Shown here: positions 1 through 5,765 of the stretch, one piece after another
How the letters are laid out: each line of letters begins with the position of its first letter
How positions within the stretch are numbered: the first letter of the stretch is position 1
NCBI RefSeq assembly: GCF_003721225.1
Contig: NZ_RIZI01000104.1
Span: 1 to 9,361, forward strand
DNA from: Acidithiobacillus sulfuriphilus
GTDB taxonomy: Bacteria; Pseudomonadota; Gammaproteobacteria; Acidithiobacillales; Acidithiobacillaceae
Direction: 5' to 3'
DNA: 9,361 nt
Program-made: the position numbers and the translations under genes
The notes under the pieces: generated by a model
Database searches by the model: none
What the model saw: only the letters and a program-made list of their open reading frames with translations
What the model was told of the DNA's origin: nothing

Positions 1-196
1 CCGCCCGCCCCTCTGGTACCGCCTGCTGCAGCAGATTTTCGTCAAAAAGAAATAATACGATCGCGATCCAGGGCACGCCGATCGCCTGCCAGGTGAATCG
101 GCGCTTTTCCGCGAGCGATTGTTCGGCAACCGCGTTACTCCCTGGCCGTTTAGGCCTTGACCGTTTAGGCCATGACAGGAATCTCTGCTTAATCAC
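1..196 (-). CDS. Partial gene, N-terminus of a membrane protein
   Basis: I do not recognise this protein. The frame is open from a GTG at 196 to the left edge of the window (65 codons), so only the N-terminus is present. It starts with a basic Pro/Arg/Lys-rich stretch (PKR repeated twice), encoded by two near-identical 15-bp units at about 146-175. A hydrophobic segment follows (WQAIGVPWIAIVLFLF, about residues 42-57), which would be a single membrane helix with the basic part in the cytoplasm. The GTG overlaps the stop of the gene at 189-437 by 8 bases, which suggests translational coupling in one operon. An AGGA lies only 2 bases before the GTG, so the ribosome site is poor. A short plus-strand open frame ending at 55 is the alternative reading and is less convincing. 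Confidence 0.45.
   Translation of the reverse strand, partial: MIKQRFLSWPKRSRPKRPGSNAVAEQSLAEKRRFTWQAIGVPWIAIVLFLFDENLLQQAVPEGRA
146..175. repeat. Two-copy 15-bp tandem repeat
   Basis: Two adjacent 15-bp units sharing the core CCGTTTAGGCC (146-156 and 161-171), followed by TTGA and ATGA, so they differ at one position. On the minus strand they encode the repeated PKR residues of the partial membrane protein. Confidence 0.7.
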
Positions 197-437
197 CGTC
201 CTGTGCCAGCAGGATTTCGACTGCCTCGATAATGTCCCGCTCGCCGCTGAGGATATCCCCCTTGGCGCGCTCCTTCTCTACCAGAGTGATGATCCTGTTC
301 ACGTAGGCCGCCTTCACCCCGAGGGATTCCGCCACCGCCTGGATGTCCTCCTTGATCTGGGCTTGCAGGGAAGCGATCCCTACCCGGCGGTTGATGATAT
401 CTTCGATGGCCTCTTTGCTTTTGGCGTCTACCTGCAC
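189..437 (-). CDS. Small helical protein, possibly DNA-binding
   Basis: An 82-residue protein beginning at a GTG (437), with a CGGAG ribosome site about 8 bases upstream. The frame is open further upstream to 593, but that extension is Pro/Ala/Arg-rich and looks non-coding, so I chose the GTG. The protein is charged and predicted helical: QIKEDIQAVAESLGVKAAYV (about residues 27-46), then an RIITLVEKE helix, and an acidic C-terminal helix ending LLAQDGD. The layout of helix, LGVK, NRIITL and acidic tail resembles by eye small double-stranded-DNA-binding proteins of the phage T4 DsbA and GapR/DUF2312 type. That is a weak analogy and not an identification. It overlaps the next gene to the left by 8 bases, so the two are probably co-translated. 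Confidence 0.55.
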   Translation of the reverse strand: MQVDAKSKEAIEDIINRRVGIASLQAQIKEDIQAVAESLGVKAAYVNRIITLVEKERAKGDILSGERDIIEAVEILLAQDGD

Positions 438-471
438 GGCTGGATCTCCGGATAATGGATGGAATCGGGCG

Positions 472-735
472 CTACGATAACCGCCGCCGGGATGGAACGC
501 CAGAGGGAGGGCAGCGGCCAGCGCTAAAGGGAGCGCTGGACCGGGCCCTGCGCGGCGGCATGCAGGCATGGCCCGCTGGCCAGTAAGGGACATGATGATC
601 TGCCATGAGCCTGCGCATCACCATGGCAGGATTGGCAAAGGCGCCAATACTGACCACCGCCGCCACGCGACGACGGGAAGCCATCAGCAAGGCCGCCGCC
701 CCCAGTGAAATGATGCGAGTCATCATGGTTGGCAA
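472..735 (-). CDS. Doubtful 87-residue reading frame
   Basis: I do not recognise this product. The frame starts at an ATG (735; a second ATG at 723 is equally possible) with no clear ribosome site. It begins with a hydrophobic, signal-like segment (RIISLGAAALLMASRRRVAA), then AFANPAMVMRRLMADHH, and ends in an Arg/Pro/Ser-rich tail that looks like non-coding GC-rich sequence. It could be a small exported protein whose 3' end is frameshifted, because the overlapping frame below it (593-437) also contains a hydrophobic LPLALAAALPLAF stretch. It could equally be chance. Confidence 0.25.
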   Translation of the reverse strand: MPTMMTRIISLGAAALLMASRRRVAAVVSIGAFANPAMVMRRLMADHHVPYWPAGHACMPPRRARSSAPFSAGRCPPSGVPSRRRLS

Positions 736-773
736 CCGGATATCCCCAACGGCGATCTCATGAGCACGATGCT

Positions 774-875
774 TCAGCTAGGCGGGTCGGTAATCCAGAC
801 AAGACCACTTTCCGATGGCATCTGCAAGGAGCCGTATTTGATAAAAGGGCCCTTCGAATAACTAATTTTCAGCAC
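774..875 (-). CDS. Possible 33-residue small protein
   Basis: A short frame from GTG (875) to TGA (774-776). It encodes VLKISYSKGPFIKYGS, then LQMPSESGLVWITDPPS. The composition (balanced, with Trp, Tyr and hydrophobic alternation) looks protein-like. However, no good ribosome site precedes the GTG, and the frame is open only about seven codons further upstream. No family is recognised. It may be a remnant of a larger gene removed by insertion-sequence activity, since an IS5-type transposase stub lies 120 bp upstream. The rest of 736-996 shows no other gene. Confidence 0.22.
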   Translation of the reverse strand: MLKISYSKGPFIKYGSLQMPSESGLVWITDPPS

Positions 876-878
876 TTT

Positions 879-899
879 TAGATAAATAATTCCTATCTA
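879..899. repeat. AT-rich inverted repeat beside the IS remnant
   Basis: TAGATA (879-884) and TATCTA (894-899) form a 6-bp inverted repeat with a 9-base AT-rich loop, about 100 bp past the transposase stop. It could belong to the lost insertion-sequence end, or be a weak hairpin. No run of T follows on either strand that would make it a clear terminator. Confidence 0.3.
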
Positions 900-996
900 T
901 TTAGCGCAGCCCCACATTTTTGTGCGTAATGCACCCAGCAGACCCTGTTCCTGCCGCCTTTTCTGCCTTTGGGGCAGGCTACAGACGCAATGATCC

Positions 997-1170
997 CTAC
1001 GCCACCATAATCTGTCGCACCGAGCAGGTAAATCAACGCATGTCGTACACGAGATTCATGATCCCAATTTTGACTTCGGCGCGGGCCATGCCGATGGTGC
1101 GAAGGAATTTTCCGCCTTGCTGCGCCATCGCGCCGAACGCATGCTCTATACGCGCCCGATGCCGATCCAT
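997..1170 (-). pseudogene. IS5-family transposase C-terminal remnant
   Basis: The minus strand reads MDRHRARIEHAFGAMAQQGG, then KFLRTIGMARAEVKIGIMNL, VYDMR, a TGA at 1033-1035, then FTCSVRQIMVA and a TAG at 997-999. The segments RARIEHAFG, RTIGMARA and GIMNLVYDMR are the conserved C-terminus of IS5-family DDE transposases. The Glu in RIEHAFG is the expected third catalytic residue. Only about the last 57 codons survive, and an in-frame TGA (probably CGA originally) interrupts them. The stub begins 3 bases past the stop of the copper ATPase gene and in the same frame, so the rest of the element has been deleted up to the end of copB. It is not functional. Confidence 0.8.
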
Positions 1171-1173
1171 GCG

Positions 1174-3284
1174 CTAGGCGGTGAGTCGTACCCGGTCGAG
1201 AAGCTTGGCGTTGATGGCGACGATCACAGTGGAAATGGACATCAGGGCCGCCCCCACCGCTGGGGAAAGCACCAGGCCGATACTGTAAGCCACTCCGGCA
1301 GCAAGGGGGATCGCCACGATGTTGTAGCCGGCACCCCACCACAGGTTCTGGATCATCTTGCGATAGGTCGCCCGGGAAAGTTCCAGGATGGCCGCCACAT
1401 CCCGGGGATCGGAGCGGACCAGCACAATGTCCGCCGACTCGATGGCGACGTCCGTGCCCGCCCCGATGGCGATCCCGACATCCGCCTCCACCAGGGCAGG
1501 CGCATCGTTGACGCCGTCGCCGACCATGGCCACGCGCAATCCCCGCGCCTTTACCTCCTTGATCTTCTCCGCCTTTTGTCCAGGGAGCACTTCGGCGAAA
1601 TAGTCGTCCAGCCCCATTTCCTGGGCCACCCAACGGGCCACCGCTGCGGAGTCGCCGGTCAACATCATCACCTGCACGCCCATTCCCTTCAGCCGCGCGA
1701 GGGCTTCCCGCGACTCCGCTCGAATGATATCGGCCAGCGCGACCGCCCCCGCCGGTTTCTCATCGACGAGCAGGTATACCACCGTTTTGCCCTGGGATGC
1801 CAAGGCCCCGACCCGCTCATCACCGGCATCGAGACCGTTCTCCTTGAGATAGCCGGGGCTTACGACCTTCACGTGGCGTCCTTCCACGATGGCTTGTGCG
1901 CCCTTCCCGGGGATGGCCCTGAATTCCTTGGGAGGCTCGAAGCCGATGCCCTTCTCTTTGGTGGCATATGCCACAATACCGGCGGCGATGGGGTGCTCCG
2001 ACTGACTTTCGAGGGCCGCGGCGAGCCGTACGACCTCGTCTTCGGCGTATCCGCCCAGCACGACCACATCCGTGACGCCAAACCGTCCCTCCGTCAAGGT
2101 CCCGGTCTTGTCGAACACCACCGCCTCCAGTTGGCGCGCCCGCTCAAAAGCGGACCGGTCCCGGATGAGCAGCCCATGCTGCGCCGCCAGGGCGGTGGAT
2201 ACGGCGACGACCAGCGGAATTGCCAGGCCCAGGGCATGGGGACAGGCAATCACCATCACCGTCACCATGCGGGCCAGGGCGAACTCGAAGTGCTGGCCAA
2301 GGACCAGCCAAATGGCAAGGGTAAGCCCCCCGACGCTCAACGCGGTAAGGGTCAGCACCAGGGCCGCGCGGTCGGCCAGGTCCTGGGTCCGGGAGCGGGA
2401 CTCCTGCGCCCGGCGCACCATCTCGATGACCTGTGAAAGATAGGTTTCACTGCCGGTCTTGTGGACCTCGACGGTGATACTCGACTCCCCGTTGACCGAA
2501 CCGCCGATAACTTCGTCGCCGCCCCCTTCTCCACGGGCTGGCTTTCGCCGGTGAGCATGGCCTGATTGACGGTGGTTCGCCCTTCGACGATACGCCCGTC
2601 CGTAGGAATTTTTTCGCCAGGCTTCACCAATACCCAGTCGCCGCGCTGCAGATCCACCACCGGCACGTCTTTCATGCCCTCCGGGGCCACGAGATGGGCC
2701 TCGGAAGGCATCATCTGCACTAGTTTTTCCAGTGCGCCGGAAGCTCCCATGACCGATTTCATCTCGATCCAGTGGCCGACCAGCATCACATCGATCAGCG
2801 TGGCGAGTTCCCAGAAGAACACTTCGCCCTGCACCCCGAACACGACGGCACTCGAGTAAAAATAGGCCACGCTGATGGCCAGGGCGATCAGCGTCATCAT
2901 GGCTGGCTTGCGGGTTTCGAGCTCGGAAAATAGTCCCTTCAGGAAGGGCCGGCCGCCGTAGAAATACACTCCACTCGACAACGCGAAAAGCACATAGGAC
3001 GACCCTGTGAAGGCGAGCGCCGCCTCCAGCCCCAGCAGCCGCTGGATAAGCGGCGACAAAAGGAGGATAGGGATCGTCAGTGCCAGTGATACCCAAAACC
3101 GCCGCCGGAAATCGGCGATCATGGCGGCATGGTTGTGACCAGCGTGCATCCCGGCGTGGTCATGGGCGGCTGGGGGCGTATGCGCGTGGGAATCGGGACG
3201 AGTGGTTCCCGCATGGCGTTCCTGATGCCCCGGTTGGTCCATAGGGTCTGCCCCCTCCATAGAAGCTGGCACAGAGCTTGGCAT
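1174..3284 (-). pseudogene. copB: CopB-type copper P1B ATPase, frameshifted
   Basis: A heavy-metal-translocating P-type ATPase that pumps Cu (or Ag) out of the cytoplasm across the inner membrane. With one base restored it is 703 residues, the usual length. A His/Met-rich N-terminus (about 1-55, [12 protein letters not shown]) replaces a folded metal-binding domain. Membrane helices follow, then the actuator TGES (245-248), the transmembrane CPH motif (348-350, class IB-3), the phosphorylation site DKTGT (D392), SEHP (429-432), TGDS (543-546), GDGVND (589-594) and two final helices. The frame breaks at a run of five C (2522-2526). One extra base, or a -1 slip, gives [16 protein letters not shown] as in the family. 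Without it translation stops at 2352 after about 311 residues. I chose the ATG at 3284 because AAGG lies 7 bases before it; the GTG at 3317 has no ribosome site. Real mutation and base-calling error cannot be told apart here. Confidence 0.88.
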
Positions 3285-3323
3285 TACGGTGCCTTGCAGT
3301 GTGCGCTTATTAATCACATTATT

Positions 3324-3356
3324 TTAATAGGTTAGTTGCTCTAGGGATCAAGTCAA
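3324..3356 (-). promoter_or_regulatory. Candidate copB promoter with long spacer
   Basis: On the minus strand TTGACT (3356-3351) could be a -35 box. TATTAA (3329-3324) or the overlapping CTATTA (3330-3325) could be the -10, giving a 20-21 base spacer. Over-long spacers are typical of MerR/CueR-type metal promoters. An imperfect dyad, TTGATC-CCTA-GAGCAA, sits between the boxes (3351-3336). No clear CueR consensus dyad is visible, so the regulator is unknown. Confidence 0.33.
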
Positions 3357-3367
3357 GCGGACGCTTG
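3354..3367. promoter_or_regulatory. Palindrome between divergent metal genes
   Basis: CAAGCG-GA-CGCTTG is a perfect 6-bp inverted repeat with a 2-base centre. It overlaps the candidate -35 boxes of both the leftward copB promoter and the rightward promoter. It is placed where a shared operator would be. No regulator gene lies in the window. Confidence 0.35.
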
Positions 3368-3392
3368 CGTAACGATCGGTGCTTACTATACT
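3365..3392 (+). promoter_or_regulatory. Candidate promoter of the SHOCT/Spy-like operon
   Basis: TTGCGT (3365-3370), a 16-base spacer and TATACT (3387-3392) make a reasonable sigma-70 promoter about 65 bases before the first gene. The -35 box overlaps the palindrome at 3354-3367. Confidence 0.45.
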
Positions 3393-3458
3393 GAGTGTCT
3401 ACTCTCAGATTACGGTTCCAGCCATTGCGCATCCGGGAGCGGAACCAGGGGACAACTC

Positions 3459-3908
3459 ATGAACAGAGGAACGATTCGGAAATTCGCGTGGATTGCAGGT
3501 GGAGCGGTCAGTCTGTTGAGCTTTCCGGTTGCGGTCATAGCCCAATCGGCGGCGACCATCAGTCAGACACCGGTACAAAGCCCGCCTCAGCCACTGCCAA
3601 ATCCTGTCTATGGCTATGGCATGATGGATGGATGGTGCCCCGGTTACGGATACGGTTATGGGATGGGGCCTGGCATGATGGGATACGGAGGAGGGTACGG
3701 CATGCTCTTCGGGGGATTGCTGTGGATCCTGATCCTGATCGGCATCATCGCCGCAATCATGTTCCTGGTACGTTCCCTCTTCTCTGGCCGTTCCGTCAAC
3801 GCAAGGGATGATGGTAAGACGGCGCTCAAAGCTCTTGGCGAGCGTTATGCCCGCGGCGAGATCGGCCGCGAGGAATATTTGGAAAAAAAGCGTGATTTGG
3901 GTGGATAG
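3459..3908 (+). CDS. Exported Gly/Tyr/Met-rich SHOCT-domain protein
   Basis: A 149-residue protein. Residues 1-28 form a signal-like N-terminus (RKFAWIAGGAVSLLSFPVAV). A linker and a GYG/GMM-rich segment (about 51-82, with Cys60) follow, then a membrane helix (about 84-105, LLWILILIGIIAAIMFLV) and a C-terminal SHOCT domain (about 120-149, ALGERYARGEIGREEYLEKK). SHOCT domains are short helical oligomerisation modules at the ends of many membrane proteins. The Met/Tyr/Gly segment would face the periplasm and may bind copper, which is an inference from composition and from the divergent copB. AGGGGA lies 6 bases before the ATG. The gene at 4009 follows after 100 bp on the same strand and shares the GMM/GYG motif, so the two probably form one operon. 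The exact function is unknown. Confidence 0.8.
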   Translation: MNRGTIRKFAWIAGGAVSLLSFPVAVIAQSAATISQTPVQSPPQPLPNPVYGYGMMDGWCPGYGYGYGMGPGMMGYGGGYGMLFGGLLWILILIGIIAAIMFLVRSLFSGRSVNARDDGKTALKALGERYARGEIGREEYLEKKRDLGG

Positions 3909-3923
3909 GGCATAAACATGCCC
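3908..3923 (+). other. Small hairpin at the SHOCT gene stop
   Basis: GGGCAT-AAAC-ATGCCC forms a 6-bp stem starting at the last base of the stop codon. It is followed by CGAAAAATT rather than a run of T, so it may protect or pause the transcript rather than terminate it. Confidence 0.35.
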
Positions 3924-3965
3924 CGAAAAATTAGGAATGAGGGCATGCCGTTGATCAATTTCATG

Positions 3966-3987
3966 GGCGCCGAGGGCCTTCGGCGCC
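3966..3987 (+). other. Strong GC-rich hairpin between the operon genes
   Basis: GGCGCCGA-GGGCCT-TCGGCGCC is a perfect 8-bp stem with a 6-base loop, just before the ribosome site of the next gene. No T run follows. It is more likely an mRNA-stabilising or translation-tuning element within the operon than a terminator. Confidence 0.5.
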
Positions 3988-4008
3988 GGACAGAAGAGGG
4001 GTGATGTC

Positions 4009-4596
4009 ATGATGCACGAACCAGTGAAAAAGAATGGATGTTTATGGGCCATGTTCTTGGCAATCGGCTTGCTCGGTGTGACACCAGGTATTGCCGACGC
4101 TCAGCCGGCACCAGACCAGGCGGCGGGTGCGCCTGGCTACGGTCCCGGCATGATGGGTGGCTATGGAATGGGAGGGGGGATGATGGGCGGTTACGGGGGG
4201 TATGGTCCGGGCATGATGGGCGGCTATGGTGGTGGCTACGGCATGGGGCCCGGGATGATGGGCGGCTATGGCCCAGGATACGGCCAACGAGGTTTCGGAA
4301 TACTCAGACTGCCGAGCTTGACCGACCAGCAGCGCCAACAAATTGTGCAAATCGAGAACGGCCTGCGCAAAAAAAACTGGCCCTTGATGGGCAAACTGAT
4401 GGATGAAGAAGCCACGCTGCGGGAGAGGTATTCCACCGGCGAGCCCAATCCGGACGCTGTCGGCGCCCAGTACCGCAAGATATCCGCGCTGCGCCAGCAA
4501 ATGCTGGAAAATGCGGTCGCCGCGCACAACCGTATTGACGGGTTGTTGACCAAAGAACAACGAGGACAACTGCAGCAGTACGGGCCTTTGCAGTAA
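4009..4596 (+). CDS. Spy/CpxP-like periplasmic metal-stress protein
   Basis: A 195-residue protein. A signal peptide (about 1-31, CLWAMFLAIGLLGVTPGIAD, then A) precedes a low-complexity segment (about 43-92) containing four GMMGGYG units. An all-helical C-terminal domain follows with two LTxxQ-type motifs, LTDQQR (104-109) and LLTKEQR (179-185). Paired LTxxQ motifs on a helical hairpin are the hallmark of the Spy/CpxP/heavy-metal-resistance (CnrX-like) family, periplasmic chaperones or sensors of envelope and metal stress. The Met/Tyr/Gly repeat is not part of that core and may be an added copper-binding arm (inference). AAGAGGGG precedes tandem ATG codons (4009 and 4012); either may be used. 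It is the second gene after the SHOCT protein and is divergent from copB, which fits periplasmic copper tolerance. Confidence 0.8.
   Translation: MMHEPVKKNGCLWAMFLAIGLLGVTPGIADAQPAPDQAAGAPGYGPGMMGGYGMGGGMMGGYGGYGPGMMGGYGGGYGMGPGMMGGYGPGYGQRGFGILRLPSLTDQQRQQIVQIENGLRKKNWPLMGKLMDEEATLRERYSTGEPNPDAVGAQYRKISALRQQMLENAVAAHNRIDGLLTKEQRGQLQQYGPLQ
4147..4271 (+). repeat. Four GMMGGYG-coding repeat units
   Basis: Imperfect direct repeats of the type GGCATGATGGGCGGCTATGG start near 4147, 4177, 4210 and 4252 inside the Spy-like gene. A related sequence (GGCATGATGGGATACGG) lies in the SHOCT gene near 3672. The units keep the reading frame, so copy number could vary without disrupting the protein. Confidence 0.75.
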
Positions 4597-4697
4597 TGTC
4601 CGCCAACTTTCGCATCCATTTAGGGAAAACGTGGAATAGTACCCGCATGAATGCCCCGGTAAATCATGTGAACTGACCGCTTCGCAGCACTGTGGGG

Positions 4698-4721
4698 TGT
4701 GGGATTCGCCCAGATCCCACA
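4698..4721. other. Perfect 8-bp hairpin after the Spy-like gene
   Basis: TGTGGGAT (4698-4705) and ATCCCACA (4714-4721) pair perfectly around an 8-base loop, about 100 bases past the stop at 4596. No T run follows on the plus strand, so it is at best a weak terminator or a processing site. The stretch 4597-4879 holds no gene that I can support. Confidence 0.4.
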
Positions 4722-4801
4722 GCGCGGAAAACCCTCGGAATTCGCGGACAGATGGTTGCCGTGGGTGCATTTCGCCAGTGGCCGCAACCTTCACTGATCA
4801 T

Positions 4802-4819
4802 TGCCACCTTGAGGTGGCA
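4802..4819. other. Hairpin in the intergenic scar
   Basis: TGCCACC-TTGA-GGTGGCA is a perfect 7-bp stem with a 4-base loop. It lies about 60 bases before the detached SHOCT tail. It has no T run. Its role is unknown. Confidence 0.45.
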
Positions 4820-4835
4820 CCAGAACTGAGGGCCG

Positions 4836-4873
4836 CGTTAGCATCCACATTACGCCGCTTTGAGCGGCTAACG
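4836..4873. repeat. Inverted repeat around a hairpin at the scar
   Basis: CGTTAGC (4836-4842) and GCTAACG (4867-4873) are inverted copies. Just inside the right copy is a 6-bp hairpin GCCGCT-TTG-AGCGGC (4854-4868). GTTAGC/GCTAAC is the type of end sequence found at integron cassette borders, and the same hexamer occurs at the cassette ends at 6355 and 7721. Here the two halves do not assemble into a full attC fold. Confidence 0.4.
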
Positions 4874-4879
4874 AACTAG

Positions 4880-4945
4880 CGTTACGCACGTGGCGAGATC
4901 GAACGGGACGAGTATTTGGAAAAACGAAAAGATCTTGAAAAGTGA
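4880..4945 (+). pseudogene. Detached SHOCT-domain tail
   Basis: The frame reads RYARGEIERDEYLEKRKDLE, then K and a TGA. It closely matches the end of the SHOCT protein at 3459-3908 (RYARGEIGREEYLEKKRDLG). Immediately upstream in frame is a TAG and unrelated sequence, so the signal peptide, membrane helix and any start codon are missing. This is the surviving 3' end of a second, diverged SHOCT gene. The join falls at AGC|GTTACGC, next to the inverted repeat ending at 4873. Not expressed as a protein unless fused by another event. The following 4946-5075 holds no gene. Confidence 0.75.
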
Positions 4946-5075
4946 ACTGCAAGAGTGATAGCGGGAACCGATGTTATTTACAAGGGATTCGGCGCAAGAG
5001 ACCGTATTCAGGCTATCCACACTAAACAGCGAGAAAGCACCATAACTATCTTGTCTCAACTATGATGGAGGACAG

Positions 5076-5336
5076 ATGTTTACCATTGAATGGTTGGATG
5101 CGTTGATTGAAGGGAAACAACAAAGGCATGAACCCTTACCACCGCCAAGTCGGGTTGTACTGATCGGTGATGATGGCCACGAAGATATCTCTACCATTTC
5201 TCAATTGGCGGATCGCATGCGCAACGCCACACTTGATAAAAACCATTATATAGCGATCGAGGCGCCGGGCGGTGGTTGGATACCTTCCGATTTTTTGTGG
5301 GCATTGATAGCCTTGAGGCTTTATGAAAAGAGTTGA
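5076..5336 (+). CDS. Unrecognised 86-residue protein
   Basis: I do not recognise the family. The start is well supported: GGAGG lies 4 bases before the ATG. The protein begins MFTIEWLDALIEGKQQR and contains SRVVLIGDDGHEDISTISQL, a helix (ADRMRNATLDKN), then HYIAIEAPGGGWIPSDFLWA and LIALRLYEKS. It has no signal peptide, and the C-terminal hydrophobic patch is too short to be a confident membrane helix. The look is of a small soluble alpha/beta protein. It stands alone between the SHOCT scar and a probable gene remnant, with no obvious partner gene. A frame starting with TTG overlaps its stop, but I do not think that frame is real as a whole. Confidence 0.6.
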   Translation: MFTIEWLDALIEGKQQRHEPLPPPSRVVLIGDDGHEDISTISQLADRMRNATLDKNHYIAIEAPGGGWIPSDFLWALIALRLYEKS

Positions 5337-5486
5337 AAAACAATCAAGCCAACAATCCGATATTGGCCCGTTCGAGTCGTAGCGTCCTGGCCTTTTTCGG
5401 TAACCGAAGCCATTCTGTGGTTTTGGTAATAACGGATATCGTCTTGGTACCCTTTATGCAAGAGCCACGTCTGCAGGAGTTGGTAG

Positions 5487-5663
5487 AATACCCTAATAAA
5501 TACGCAGTTTCTGGCCGAATATTTTGTCTTTGTTCCAGGGGACTTGAGCGCCCCGGACGGGGTTGAGTCCTGGTTGCATGACACGGTCTCCATAGTCGAG
5601 GAAAGGAAGAAGACCATTGTTTGCCGACTGAAAGGGCGGTACAGACTGGAAGCGGTCGTTTGA
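5487..5663 (+). pseudogene. Probable 3' end of a broken gene
   Basis: This open frame follows an in-frame TAG (5484-5486) and has no start codon. It reads TQFLAEYFVFVPGDLSAPDG, then VESWLHDTVSIVEERKKTIV, CRLKGRYRLEAVV and a TGA. The composition is convincingly protein-like. An adjacent frame upstream (5333-5500, including VITDIVLVPFMQEPRLQELV) also looks coding, so a frameshift near 5490 is possible. No family is recognised, and whether the two parts belong together is a guess. The final residues overlap the repeat motif at 5643-5663. Confidence 0.35.
5643..5663 (+). repeat. Dispersed repeat motif, copy 1
   Basis: AGACTGGAAGCGGTCGTTTG. The first 13 bases (AGACTGGAAGCGG) recur exactly at 6280-6292, and a diverged copy lies on the minus strand at 8423-8441. 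Copies 1 and 2 bracket the hicAB module in direct orientation. Confidence 0.65.
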
Positions 5664-5669
5664 TTGGGC

Positions 5670-5700
5670 TATAGTCTCATGAGGGTGTAATCGTTCACCC
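5670..5700 (+). promoter_or_regulatory. Candidate hicAB promoter and operator
   Basis: TATAGT (5670-5675) could be a -10 box; the matching -35 position falls in the repeat motif and is weak (TGGAAG). Just downstream GGGTG (5683-5687) and CACCC (5696-5700) form an inverted repeat, placed where an antitoxin would repress its own operon. Both are judged from position only. Confidence 0.33.
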
Positions 5701-5717
5701 AAGAAGGAGACCAAGCC

Positions 5718-5765
5718 ATGAATCAGATAAATGAAACATTCAGGCTCGGCGTGATTCTTGGGTAA
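5718..5765 (+). CDS. 15-residue leader reading frame before hicA
   Basis: MNQINETFRLGVILG followed by TAA. AAGGAG sits 8 bases before the ATG and is the best ribosome site in the neighbourhood, whereas the toxin frame has none of its own. The stop (5763-5765) lies inside the beginning of the toxin gene, whose TTG start is at 5758. A ribosome finishing this peptide could therefore restart on the toxin. The peptide itself matches nothing I know; its role may be only to set the level of toxin translation. It could alternatively be the remnant of a former gene start. Confidence 0.45.
   Translation: MNQINETFRLGVILG

Noticed and set aside
2..55. Plus-strand reading RPPLWYRLLQQIFVKKK then TAA as the end of a gene
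   Set aside because: Only 17 codons are visible. The minus-strand frame over the same bases is longer, starts by overlapping the upstream gene and has a membrane helix.
1117..2436. Long plus-strand open frame of 439 codons
   Set aside because: It lies opposite the copper ATPase, whose frame carries all the family motifs. The plus-strand product is His/Gly/Arg-rich with no recognisable domain, a usual shadow in GC-rich DNA.
2515..2535. Programmed -1 frameshift as the firm explanation for copB
   Set aside because: A -1 slip would restore the frame, but the site is only a five-base G run with no standard slippery heptamer or obvious downstream stimulator. An indel or base-calling error is simpler.
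3908..3987. Rho-independent terminator between the SHOCT and Spy-like genes
   Set aside because: Two hairpins are present, but neither is followed by a run of T, and the downstream gene has no clear promoter of its own.
3405..4052. Minus-strand open frame opposite the SHOCT gene
   Set aside because: The plus-strand gene has a signal peptide, membrane helix, SHOCT domain and ribosome site; the opposite frame has none of these.
4781..4842. Full attC site ending in GTTAGC at 4837
   Set aside because: The central 7-bp hairpin is good, but the outer arms pair at only about half the positions or fewer, and the outer ends (CCGCAAC against GTTAGC) do not match.
5533..5573. Cruciform-like CCAGG...CCTGG sequence with a CCCC/GGGG core
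   Set aside because: It falls within a protein-like open frame, pairing is interrupted by several unmatched bases, and no T run or recombination core accompanies it.
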